The position numbers were made by a program, and so were the translations under genes. Shown piece by piece: positions 44,910 through 53,453 of a stretch of 64,000 nt of DNA (its first letter is position 1; every line of letters begins with the position of its first letter). Origin of the DNA: Maribacter sp. 4G9 (GTDB taxonomy: Bacteria > Bacteroidota > Bacteroidia > Flavobacteriales > Flavobacteriaceae); contig NZ_MDGL01000194.1 of assembly GCF_002742265.1 (NCBI RefSeq), positions 1 to 64,000 on the forward strand. The letters run 5' to 3'. The notes beneath the pieces are model-generated. The model was not told the origin of the DNA and ran no database searches. It was given only the letters and a program-made list of their open reading frames with translations.

Positions 44910-45797
44910 TTATTTCAAAGTGAACTTGGAAGTTCCCAATAATTTAAGTTTGTCATCATATACATTTACCATGTAATTACCATCTTGGAAATCACTTGCT
45001 GGTTTGTTGATGTAATCACAAACATCCAAAGCCTTGTTTTCATAATAGAATTCCGTGGCCTTGCTGTAGGTAATAGAAGCACCCTCATCATTGGATTTAG
45101 AAAAACTTTCGCCCATTACATTCCCTTGTGGGTCCAATACTTCCAAATAAAACTCCCTGTCACCGGCTTGAGCGATTACGTTGTCAGCTACCGTAAAACA
45201 GATTTTAAATTTATCCGTAGCTCTTGCTCTTTGGGTGGAAACCAATTTTCCACTATTACGCTCCCTTACGGCATCAACATTGAATTTAGACAAATTCAAG
45301 GCAGAACCTTTTGCAACGGCATCGGCCAATTGAGTGTTTTGAACAACCAATGAATCGTTGAAAACTGTTTGTTTTTCCAACTCAACATACGTGCTGTCCC
45401 TTTGCATGGCTATCATGGTGTTGGAACGTGTCAAGGAATCCACTTGTTTCAACAACTGCTCTCTTTCGGCCTTAAGTACATCGACTTGTCTTCTGTATCT
45501 TGACAAGGCGGAAATATCGGCCTTCATCGTTTTTACGGAATCGATATATTTTGCAATATTGTCCCTTGCCGATACCAATTCCTCATTGGTAGCATTGCTC
45601 TCTAAAATAGCTTTGTCGTATTCAGATTTTAAGCTATTCAAATCTTCAACAACCAATTCCTTTTCTTTTGTAAGAACGGTTTCCGTCTTTTTCTTATCCT
45701 GATAAAGACTAACAGTGTAGATAATAGTACCCAATAGCACCACGCCAAGTAACGCTGCTAGGACCTTCAAACCATTGTTATTTTTTGTTTCGGTCAT
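44910..45797 (-). CDS. Membrane-anchored coiled-coil protein
   Basis: A 295-residue protein with a membrane helix at about 9-31 (GLKVLAALLGVVLLGTIIYT), a long coiled coil from about 45 to 160 (rich in Leu, Lys, Glu heptads), and a C-terminal beta-rich domain (about 185-295) with FYLEVLDPQGNVMGESF. Databases sometimes call it a chromosome partitioning ATPase, but no ATPase motif exists. It is probably a periplasmic-facing structural or scaffold protein. Two Cys in the C-terminal domain may pair. Confidence 0.75.
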   Translation of the reverse strand: MTETKNNNGLKVLAALLGVVLLGTIIYTVSLYQDKKKTETVLTKEKELVVEDLNSLKSEYDKAILESNATNEELVSARDNIAKYIDSVKTMKADISALSRYRRQVDVLKAEREQLLKQVDSLTRSNTMIAMQRDSTYVELEKQTVFNDSLVVQNTQLADAVAKGSALNLSKFNVDAVRERNSGKLVSTQRARATDKFKICFTVADNVIAQAGDREFYLEVLDPQGNVMGESFSKSNDEGASITYSKATEFYYENKALDVCDYINKPASDFQDGNYMVNVYDDKLKLLGTSKFTLK

Positions 45798-45965
45798 AAT
45801 GTAATAATTAATTAATCTTGTTGATTTTCAACTAAAGTGTTTGTTTGTATCACTCTATATACGTAGGGAAGTTGTTTTTAGATTTTTTAATGTTAAATAA
45901 TTTTAAATCCGTTTTCAAAGCCTAACTTGTATTAATAATTTTAAAAGCCGACAAACTTTCCTTAC

Positions 45966-46424
45966 ATGCTAAAGATTGTGCCATTTGAAGAAGAATACAA
46001 GAATGTATTTAGGGACTTGAACTTACTATGGTTAGAACGCTTTTTTTATGTGGAAGAAAAAGATCATGAACTTCTAAACGATTGCCAGAAACATGTCCTT
46101 ACCCGCGGGGGGCTCATTTTTATAGGACTATTGAACCAAATACCTGTGGGCTGTTATTCCCTGTTGAAAAAGTCCGATGGAATCTTTGAGTTGGGAAAAA
46201 TGGCCGTGGATGAAAATTTCCAAGGCTTAAAAATCGGTCAACAAATGCTTGCCCATGCTATTGATTTTGGCAAAAGAAATCAATGGGAAAAAATCGAATT
46301 GTACTCAAGCACCAAATTAAATACGGCTTTGCACATTTACAGAAAATTTGGATTTAAGGAAGTTGTTCTAGAAGACAGTGCGCCTTATGCCCGATCTGAT
46401 ATTAAAATGGAATTAATACTCTAA
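45966..46424 (+). CDS. GNAT family N-acetyltransferase
   Basis: A 152-residue acetyltransferase. The acetyl-CoA pyrophosphate loop FQGLKIGQQMLAHAI has the Q-x-x-G-x-G/A pattern, preceded by a beta4 strand (LGKMAVDENF), and followed by a KLNTALHIYRKFGF segment typical of the C-terminal helix and strand. The substrate is unknown. It lies 14 nt before the metallo-hydrolase gene and may share its transcript. Confidence 0.87.
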   Translation: MLKIVPFEEEYKNVFRDLNLLWLERFFYVEEKDHELLNDCQKHVLTRGGLIFIGLLNQIPVGCYSLLKKSDGIFELGKMAVDENFQGLKIGQQMLAHAIDFGKRNQWEKIELYSSTKLNTALHIYRKFGFKEVVLEDSAPYARSDIKMELIL

Positions 46425-46438
46425 ACTATACTTTAAAA

Positions 46439-47248
46439 ATGAGAAATTTACTTTTGATACTTTTTACAACAATACTTTTCTATTCCTGCAAAAACGGAGA
46501 GAAAAAGACCAATGACAAGGAAGCCGTTGAAATGGAAACGGCCGAATTCAATGATTTAGGGACCACTACGATTTCCAATTCCATTGAGGTGATTCCCATT
46601 GAGCACGCCACAACCGTTTTAAAATGGAACGATGTCACCATTTATATTGACCCTACGGGAGGTGCCAAAGCCTTTGAAGGTCAAAATGAACCGGATTTAA
46701 TACTTATAACAGATATACACGGAGACCACCTCAATGTGGAAACCCTTCAAGAGCTTACTACCTCCAATATTTCCTTTGTTGTTCCCCAAGCGGTCGCAGA
46801 TCAACTTCCTGAGGAATTCAATTCGCAAATAGAAGTTTTGAACAACGGGGAAAATATTGAAATCAAGGGCATAAGGATAGAAGCGATTCCTATGTACAAC
46901 TTACGAGAGGAAGCTAAGGATTTTCATGTAAAGGGAAGAGGAAATGGATACGTGCTTAACTTGGGAGACCAACGGATTTATTTCTCCGGTGACACCGAAG
47001 ACATTCCAGAAATGCGGAACTTGGAGAACATAGACAAAGCCTTTGTGTGCATGAATCTGCCATATACCATGACCGTTGAAAGTGCGGCATCGGCCGTTTT
47101 GGATTTTAAACCCGCCCAAGTGTATCCCTATCACTACAGAGGCAGACCGGATGTTGGTGATGTTTCAAAATTCAAGGAACTGGTCAACGCCGGTAACCCA
47201 AAAATTGAGGTAATCCAATTGGATTGGTACCCAAATGAAGAATACTAG
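46439..47248 (+). CDS. Lipoprotein metallo-beta-lactamase fold hydrolase
   Basis: A 269-residue protein with a lipoprotein signal (lipobox FYSC, Cys at about 17) and a UlaG-like metallo-beta-lactamase domain. The metal motif HGDH in DIHGDHL and the later GDTED, which contributes an Asp ligand, are present. UlaG relatives cleave lactone or phosphoester substrates; which one is not determinable. The lipobox indicates a periplasmic or outer-membrane-anchored location. Confidence 0.82.
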   Translation: MRNLLLILFTTILFYSCKNGEKKTNDKEAVEMETAEFNDLGTTTISNSIEVIPIEHATTVLKWNDVTIYIDPTGGAKAFEGQNEPDLILITDIHGDHLNVETLQELTTSNISFVVPQAVADQLPEEFNSQIEVLNNGENIEIKGIRIEAIPMYNLREEAKDFHVKGRGNGYVLNLGDQRIYFSGDTEDIPEMRNLENIDKAFVCMNLPYTMTVESAASAVLDFKPAQVYPYHYRGRPDVGDVSKFKELVNAGNPKIEVIQLDWYPNEEY

Positions 47249-47320
47249 AAATTATGTAACATTACCTTTAAAATGTAGTCTTACAGCATAGAAACATTTA
47301 ATCACTTAAAAAAATACTAC

Positions 47321-47884
47321 ATGAAATTAATGTCTTTACTTCCATTATTATTTCTATTCATATTTGGTTGTCAAAACCAAAATGAAAAAAAGAATACCAA
47401 TTCTAAGGAAGTAGCGCAGTTCAAGGTACCTGTGGAATATTATACCTTGGACAATGGACTCAAGGTAATCCTTTCGCAGGATAAAACTTCCCCAACGGCC
47501 ATCGTTGCCGTATACTATAATATAGGTTTTAGAATTGAGCCTAAGGATAGAACTGGTTTTGCACACCTTTTTGAACATATGATGTTCCAGGGATCCAAGA
47601 ACTTGGGCAAGATGGAGTTCATTAAACTCGTACAGGAAAATGGAGGTGTCCTCAATGGTTCAACCAGGTTTGATTTTACGAATTATTTTGAAATTGTACC
47701 CTCCCATAAATTAGAAACCATGCTCTGGGCAGAAGCGGACCGTATGCGAGGTTTGGACATCACCCAGGAAAACCTGACCAACCAACAGGGTGTGGTAAAA
47801 AACGAGGTGAAGGTGAACGTTCTCAATCAGCCGTATGGCGGATTCCCATGGTTGGACATGCCACAGTATGCGAATACAAATTGA
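47321..47884 (+). pseudogene. M16 zinc peptidase, N-terminal part up to in-frame TGA
   Basis: Residues 1-187 of an M16 (pitrilysin) peptidase. A lipoprotein signal with lipobox FGCQ lies at the N-terminus. The zinc motif HLFEH (HxxEH) is intact in GFAHLFEHMMFQGS. The frame is cut at TGA 47882-47884, exactly where relatives read a Trp in a conserved NWYNAHNF segment (here N-stop-YNAHNFYGD); the same frame continues at 47885. It could be a nonsense mutation of TGG, a sequence error, or, less likely, readthrough. Confidence 0.85.
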
Positions 47885-48718
47885 TATAACGCCCACAACT
47901 TTTATGGTGACCTAGAAGATTTGGATGCGGCAAATCTGGAAGATGTTTCGAGCTTCTTTAAAACCTATTATGCCCCAAATAATGCCGCACTTTCTATTGT
48001 AGGGGATTTTGAAATGGAGGAGACCAAGGCGTGGATCCAAAAATATTTTGGAGATATTCCTGCGTCGGATTTACCAGCAAAACCGGACATTTCGGAGCCA
48101 AAACAAACCGAGGAAAAAACCTTTGTAAAAGACGACGCACTCGCCAATAAACCGGCCATTGCCCTCGCATATCATATGCCGCAAAGAAATTCCCCAGAAT
48201 ACTTTGCCATGGGCCTTTTGGATCAAATTTTGGTGCAGGGGGACAATAGCCTTTTGGCCCAAAAACTGGAAAAGGAAAAAGGATTTACTTCCAACGTAAG
48301 TGGAGGAATCAACTATTTGGGCAATATGTTCAATTACCAAGGCCCCATGCTATGGATGTACGATTTGACCTATGATAACGACACTTCCAAAGAAGATATT
48401 CTTACAGCTATTGACGAGGTGATGAACGGCCTAAAGGATTCGATAGACCAAGCTATGATCGATCAGGCTATTATAAAAATCAGGTCACAATTGTACGATG
48501 ATATCGGCGGAACCTTTGGCTTGGGCAGGGCAGATTTACTATGTGCGTTTGCCCTGTTCGATAACAATCCAGAAAGAATCAATACCCTGGAGGATTCCTT
48601 TAAGGAGATAACCCCAAAAGTTGTCAAAAAAACTATCGACACGTACTTAATAAAAACAAACAGAACCGTTTTAACGGTGAATCCACTTTTGGCAGAAAAC
48701 GATAAAACCCAATCCTAA
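47885..48718 (+). pseudogene. M16 zinc peptidase, remainder after in-frame TGA
   Basis: The frame continues without shift from the TGA to the stop TAA at 48716-48718. It carries the middle of the first M16 domain and the second, inactive-site domain, with YYAPNNAALSIVGDFE and RSQLYDDIGGTFGLGR. The whole gene would give about 465 residues, normal for the family. The stop overlaps the ATG of the next M16 gene (TAATG), so the two genes are coupled. No start codon with a plausible ribosome-binding site exists for separate translation of this part. Confidence 0.85.
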
Positions 48719-49656
48719 TGAAGCATTCCATTCTATATATCATTGCCCTAGCTTTTTCCATTGGAACAGTTGCCCAAGAAAAAGAAGTGCCTCCTAAAGG
48801 AGGAGCACCAAAGAACTTCACCCTGCCAAAGAAGGAAATCGTTTCCTTTGACAATGGATTAGATTTGGTCCTAATTCCTTATGGATCAATTCCAAAAGCG
48901 ACGATTCGTTTCAGCATAAAGACAGGGAATATCGACGAAAACGAGAACCAAGTCTGGTTAAGCGATCTTCTGGCCGATTTGTTGGAGGAAGGAAGTACTA
49001 CGAAAACGAGCAAACAAATTGCAGATGAGATGGCCGGTATGGGTGGAAACCTGAACATTGGCGTTGGTCTTCACACCTCCTCCATTAGCAGTTCAGTACT
49101 ATATGAATTCGCTCCGGAGGCTATTAAGGTAATGGCCGATGTCCTTAAAAACCCAAAATTCCCTGAAAGTGAATTGTCTAGATTGAAGGATAATATGAAG
49201 CGGGACCTTTCAGTACAATTATCACGCCCGCAAGCTCAGGCCAGCAGGGATTTTTATGCAACCATTTATCCGGACCATCCCTATGGAAGGGTCTATCCTA
49301 CGGATGAGATGATAGATTCCTATACCGTTGCCGATATAAAATCCTTTTATGAAAATCACTTTGGTGCTTTAAGAACCACGGTATACATAGCGGGAAATTT
49401 TAATGCCGATGAAGTCAAGGCGGCGGTTAAAAGTGCTTTGGGCGATTGGAAAAAAGGTACTGAAGCAACCTATAATGTAGCTGAGCCCGTAACTTCCAAT
49501 GAAATAAAGATCATCGATAGGCCCGATGCTCCCCAATCTACCATATACTACGGACTCCCCACAGTGGGTCCTGAAGATGAGGATTTTATAGCACTTGATG
49601 TTACCAACTCTATTCTTGGTGGTTCCTTTGCATCGCGGATTACCAGTAATATCTGA
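48718..49656 (+). pseudogene. Second M16 peptidase-like gene, N-terminal part up to in-frame TGA
   Basis: Residues 1-312 of the partner M16 protein. It has a signal peptide (about 1-20) and no HxxEH motif: the corresponding region reads SDLLADLLEEGSTTKTSKQ. This makes it the non-catalytic partner in a typical M16 pair. The frame stops at TGA 49654-49656, where family members read Arg in SNIREDKGYTYSP; here it is SNI-stop-EDKGYTYSP, consistent with CGA to TGA. ATG overlaps the stop of the upstream gene. Confidence 0.85.
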
Positions 49657-50103
49657 GAGGACAAAGGGTATACCTATTCACCCTACAGTAGTTTGGATAC
49701 AAATTACAAAAGCGAGGTTTGGTATGAATCCGCAGATGTTACCACGGAACACACGGGTGCATCCTTGGCCGAAATCCAAAAGGAAATCAATCGCTTACAG
49801 GAAGAACCTCCTACCCAAGAGGAATTGGATGGTATCATTAATTATGAATCGGGAATATACGTGCTACAAAACTCAACCCCAAATGGCATCATAGGTCAAT
49901 TGGTATTTTTGGACACCCACGATTTGGATGAGTCCTTCTTAACCAATAAGGTGCAGAAAATGCATGCCATTACCCCTGAAAAAGTCCAGGAAATGACACG
50001 AAAGTATATCAAGCCGGAAAACATGACCTTAATTGTCGTGGGAGATAAGGCCAAGATACAGGACCAAGTCATGGAAACGGTTCAAAAACCTTTGAAACAG
50101 TAA
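49657..50103 (+). pseudogene. Second M16 peptidase-like gene, remainder after in-frame TGA
   Basis: The same frame runs on from EDKGYTYSPYSS to the TAA at 50101-50103, with VGDKAKIQ and a Gln/Lys end. With the part before the TGA it makes about 461 residues, the expected length. A perfect terminator follows. The break therefore looks like a single base change, not decay with frameshifts. Confidence 0.82.
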
Positions 50104-50113
50104 AAAGACAATT

Positions 50114-50146
50114 AAAAAAGGGGCGAAAAATTTCGCCCCTTTTTTA
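50114..50146. terminator. Bidirectional terminator behind the M16 pair
   Basis: AAAAAAGGGGCGAAA (50114-50128) pairs with TTTCGCCCCTTTTTT (50131-50145). It ends the M16 pair and also precedes the convergent ettA end. Confidence 0.9.
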
Positions 50147-50228
50147 ATCACAATGTTTAGTTGAAGTAGTTATTTCCAAATATTGCACAGCCAATTAGGC
50201 GGCCCTTCAAATTCCCCTGAGGAGGGTT

Positions 50229-51920
50229 TTATCGGATCAACTTCTTATACTTGATTCGTTTCGGCATCAAATCGCCTCCTAAGCGTTTCTTTTTGTTTTC
50301 CTCGTAATCCGAGAAAGAACCTTCAAAGAAATATACCTGTGAGTTTCCTTCAAAAGCCAAGATGTGTGTACAGATACGGTCCAAGAACCATCTATCGTGT
50401 GAAATCACAACGGCACAACCGGCAAAATTCTCCAAACCTTCCTCCAAGGCCCGGAGTGTATTTACATCTAAATCGTTCGTTGGCTCATCCAACAACAACA
50501 CGTTTCCTTCCTCTTTGAGGGTCATCGCCAAATGGAGTCGGTTTCGTTCCCCACCGGACAACATGCTAACCTTTTTGTTCTGCTCACTTCCGGAAAAGTT
50601 GAACCGACTTAAATAGGCCCTCGAATTCACCTGCCTTCCCCCCATCATGATCAATTCCTGCTCGTCACTGAAATTTTGCCAAATGGACTTTTCCGGATCT
50701 ATATTGGAATGGCTCTGATCCACATAGGCAATCTTTGCCGTGTCGCCTACTACAAATTCCCCCTTATCGGGATTTTCCTCACCCATGATCATCCTAAAGA
50801 TGGTTGTTTTACCTGCTCCGTTTGGACCAATAATACCAACAATACCCGCTTGTGGCAGCTTAAAGTTTAAATCTTCATACAACAGTTTGTCTCCATATGC
50901 TTTGCTTACCCCTTTTGCCTCGATGACATTGGTTCCCAAACGTGGTCCGTTGGGAATATAGATTTCCAGCTTTTCGTCCAATTGCTTTTGGTCCTGGCTC
51001 ATCAACTTGTCGTAATTATTAAGACGGGCCTTTTGTTTGGTCTGTCTTCCCTTAACGCCTTGTCTCACCCACTCCAACTCTCGTTCCAAGGTCTTTTGAC
51101 GCTTGGATGCCGTTTTGCTTTCCTGGGCCAGTCGTTTTGATTTTTGATCCAACCATGAAGAATAATTTCCCTTCCAAGGAATACCTTCCCCCCTGTCCAA
51201 TTCCAAGATCCAACCTGCAACATTGTCCAAGAAATAGCGATCGTGCGTAACCGCTATAACCGTACCCTTGTACTGTGCCAAATGATGTTCCAACCAGTGT
51301 ACGGATTCCGCATCTAGGTGGTTTGTTGGCTCATCCAGCAAAAGGATTTCAGGCTCCTGCAATAATAAGCGACATAGGGCCACTCTTCGTCTTTCTCCTC
51401 CTGATAATACAGAGATCTTTTTATCACCTTCCGGAGTTCTTAAGGCATCCATGGCGATTTCCAGTTTGGTATCCAATTCCCAAGCGTTGGAAGCATCGAT
51501 TTTATCCTGAAGCGCGGCCTGCTTGTCCATCAACTTCTGCATCTTGTCCGCATCCTCATAAATTTCTGGCAGCCCGAACATATCGTTGATTTTATTATAC
51601 TCGTCCAGAATCGCCACAGTTTCGGCAACCCCTTCCTTTACAACTTCCAGAACGGTTTTGTTCTCGTCCAATTCAGGTTCCTGTTCCAAATACCCAACAT
51701 TATATCCCGGGGAAAAAACAACGTCCCCTTGAAAATTCTTGTCCTTGCCCGCTATAATTTTGAGCAAAGTGGATTTTCCAGAACCATTTAGCCCTAAAAT
51801 ACCAATTTTAGCACCATAAAAGAAACTGAGGTAAATATCCTTTAAAACAGGGGTGTTTGCCGTTTTAAATGTTTTGGTAACACCGGACATTGAAAAAATG
51901 ACCTTCTTATCGTCAGACAT
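50229..51920 (-). CDS. ettA: Energy-dependent translational throttle protein EttA (ABC-F)
   Basis: A 563-residue ABC-F ATPase without membrane domains. Walker A GLNGSGKST and GPNGAGKTT with signatures LSGGERRRVALC and LSGGERNRLHLA are present, and the arm/PtIM linker between the two ABC modules carries the charged ESKTASKRQKTLERELEWVR helix. EttA binds the ribosomal E site and slows elongation in low energy. The length matches E. coli EttA (555). The upstream DNA has the 17-copy heptanucleotide repeat. Confidence 0.95.
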   Translation of the reverse strand: MSDDKKVIFSMSGVTKTFKTANTPVLKDIYLSFFYGAKIGILGLNGSGKSTLLKIIAGKDKNFQGDVVFSPGYNVGYLEQEPELDENKTVLEVVKEGVAETVAILDEYNKINDMFGLPEIYEDADKMQKLMDKQAALQDKIDASNAWELDTKLEIAMDALRTPEGDKKISVLSGGERRRVALCRLLLQEPEILLLDEPTNHLDAESVHWLEHHLAQYKGTVIAVTHDRYFLDNVAGWILELDRGEGIPWKGNYSSWLDQKSKRLAQESKTASKRQKTLERELEWVRQGVKGRQTKQKARLNNYDKLMSQDQKQLDEKLEIYIPNGPRLGTNVIEAKGVSKAYGDKLLYEDLNFKLPQAGIVGIIGPNGAGKTTIFRMIMGEENPDKGEFVVGDTAKIAYVDQSHSNIDPEKSIWQNFSDEQELIMMGGRQVNSRAYLSRFNFSGSEQNKKVSMLSGGERNRLHLAMTLKEEGNVLLLDEPTNDLDVNTLRALEEGLENFAGCAVVISHDRWFLDRICTHILAFEGNSQVYFFEGSFSDYEENKKKRLGGDLMPKRIKYKKLIR

Positions 51921-51950
51921 AGAAAATAGTAATTAGTAGTTAGTATAAAG

Positions 51951-52070
51951 TGGTTGTTGGTTGTTGGTTGTTGGTTGTTGGTTGTTGGTTGTTGGTTGTT
52001 GGTTGTTGGTTGTTGGTTGTTGGTTGTTGGTTGTTGGTTGTTGGTTGTTGGTTGTTGGTTGTTGGTTGTT
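51951..52070. repeat. Heptanucleotide tandem repeat, TGGTTGT x17
   Basis: Seventeen head-to-tail copies of TGGTTGT, with no visible change, span 51951-52069, plus one extra T. It lies 30 bp upstream of the ettA start, in the leader or promoter region. Because 7 is not divisible by 3, a frame through it shows repeats of LLVVGCW after 21 bp; a frame at 51954 made of these is an artefact. Confidence 0.95.
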
Positions 52071-52150
52071 AAAGAAAAAAATCAGTTCTACATTTTAGCA
52101 AAAAAACTTGAAATTTTTCACTTTGAACTCTTAACTCTTAACTGGTAAAG

Positions 52151-52333
52151 CTACACCCTGCCTTTTAGCGCATTGAACACCCAGGCTATAGCGAAAAAAC
52201 CGATACCTACCGAGGCAAATCCCCATCCGGCTACATCGTCATATCGAAATGCTCCCAAGGCAATAAGAATTAACCCAACCAAAATCATTATAAATGTGGC
52301 CCAAGCCAAAACAGTGTTCTTATTCATTCCCAT
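52151..52333 (-). CDS. Small two-helix membrane protein (CAL67264-like)
   Basis: A 60-residue protein with two hydrophobic segments (about 9-28 and 34-54) joined by FRYDDVAGWGFAS. It resembles the CAL67264 family of small Bacteroidota membrane proteins, which has no known function. It lies between the heptanucleotide repeat and the oxidoreductase gene. Confidence 0.65.
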   Translation of the reverse strand: MGMNKNTVLAWATFIMILVGLILIALGAFRYDDVAGWGFASVGIGFFAIAWVFNALKGRV

Positions 52334-52405
52334 CTTTCCTGAAGTTTTAAGCGAACTTCAAATATCGTAATTTTTAAAATGTCCTTACAATTTTACCTCA
52401 GGTTA

Positions 52406-53380
52406 TTATTGCTCAAATGGAAATTTTATACCTGTTTTTGATCGGACTGTATCCAATAGATAAATTAAATCCAAACTATTTTGGTGACTCCATAGGTCGC
52501 TTTCCAATTTACCCGATTTCAAACAATGATGTACCTCCTCAATTTCATGGGCATATCCCTTTCCTGTTTTGGACAATTCAATAGTTTTTGTTTCCCCTTC
52601 CTTGACCAATGTGTAACTTGTGGCCTCATGCCACCTAGGGTTAATAAAGATACTTCCAGCACTTCCTGAAATCTCACTGCGCATATCCGTATTCGATGTA
52701 AGTCCGCTGTACAGCAGTGCTTGTGCTTTTGGATAATCAAAGATCATACTGCACTGTTTCTCCACCCCGGTCCGATGGAAATGTACTTTGGCAATCAAAT
52801 CCGTAGGCATTCCTAAAATCAAATAAGAAAGAAAAATTGGGTAAATCCCAATATCCAAAAGCGATCCCCCTGCAAGTTCCGAATTTAAAATTCGGCCCTC
52901 CTCCGCCCTATCCATTGCGTAAAAGGCAAAATCGGAATACAAGTGTCCCACTTCTCCAATTTCACCAGAATCTATGATTTTTTTTACTTCTCTTATTGTC
53001 GGGTTGAATCGTGACCAAAGGGCTTCCATCAAAAAAACCTTGTTCCTACTTGCCGCTGCCAGCATGCGTTCCACCTCGCCTTTATTGACACCTAAAGGCT
53101 TTTCGCACAATACGTGCTTCCCGGCCTCCAAGGCCATAATCGTCAATTCCGCATGCCGTGTATGTGGAGTGGCAATATACACGACATCTACGGTATCACT
53201 CTTGAACAAATCCCCATAACTTCCAAAAGCATGAGGAGCCCCATAAACATCAGCAAATTCCCTGGCCTTATCTATATTCCTAGAACCAACCGCCATTAGT
53301 TTTCCACTTGAAACCAATGCTAAATCCTTTGAAAAAGCGTGTGCTATTTTACCAGCTCCTACTATGCCCCATCTAATCAT
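52406..53380 (-). CDS. Gfo/Idh/MocA family oxidoreductase
   Basis: A 324-residue NAD(P)-dependent oxidoreductase acting on sugars or sugar derivatives. The Rossmann loop GIVGAGKIAHAF (5-16), the HxxxCEKPLGVN signature in HVLCEKPLGVN and the C-terminal alpha/beta domain are present. The substrate is unknown. The gene is divergent from the carboxyltransferase gene and apparently alone. Confidence 0.87.
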   Translation of the reverse strand: MIRWGIVGAGKIAHAFSKDLALVSSGKLMAVGSRNIDKAREFADVYGAPHAFGSYGDLFKSDTVDVVYIATPHTRHAELTIMALEAGKHVLCEKPLGVNKGEVERMLAAASRNKVFLMEALWSRFNPTIREVKKIIDSGEIGEVGHLYSDFAFYAMDRAEEGRILNSELAGGSLLDIGIYPIFLSYLILGMPTDLIAKVHFHRTGVEKQCSMIFDYPKAQALLYSGLTSNTDMRSEISGSAGSIFINPRWHEATSYTLVKEGETKTIELSKTGKGYAHEIEEVHHCLKSGKLESDLWSHQNSLDLIYLLDTVRSKTGIKFPFEQ

Positions 53381-53453
53381 ACTTTTATATATTGTTTACA
53401 ATTTACCCAAATTTAACTCCTTATCTTTAGCATAGGAAATGAAACCGGACAGA

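Noticed and set aside
47882-49656. Reassignment of TGA to an amino acid, or selenocysteine
   Set aside because: TGA ends the glycosyltransferase gene and other genes here, and prfB carries its UGA autoregulation site. Positions correspond to Trp and Arg, not Cys, and no SECIS-type structure was seen.
51951-52070. CRISPR array
   Set aside because: Units are 7 bp without spacers; no cas genes are near.
51954-52148. Forward frame of repeated LLVVGCW residues
   Set aside because: It is a translation of the heptanucleotide repeat, with no conserved protein feature. Not a gene.
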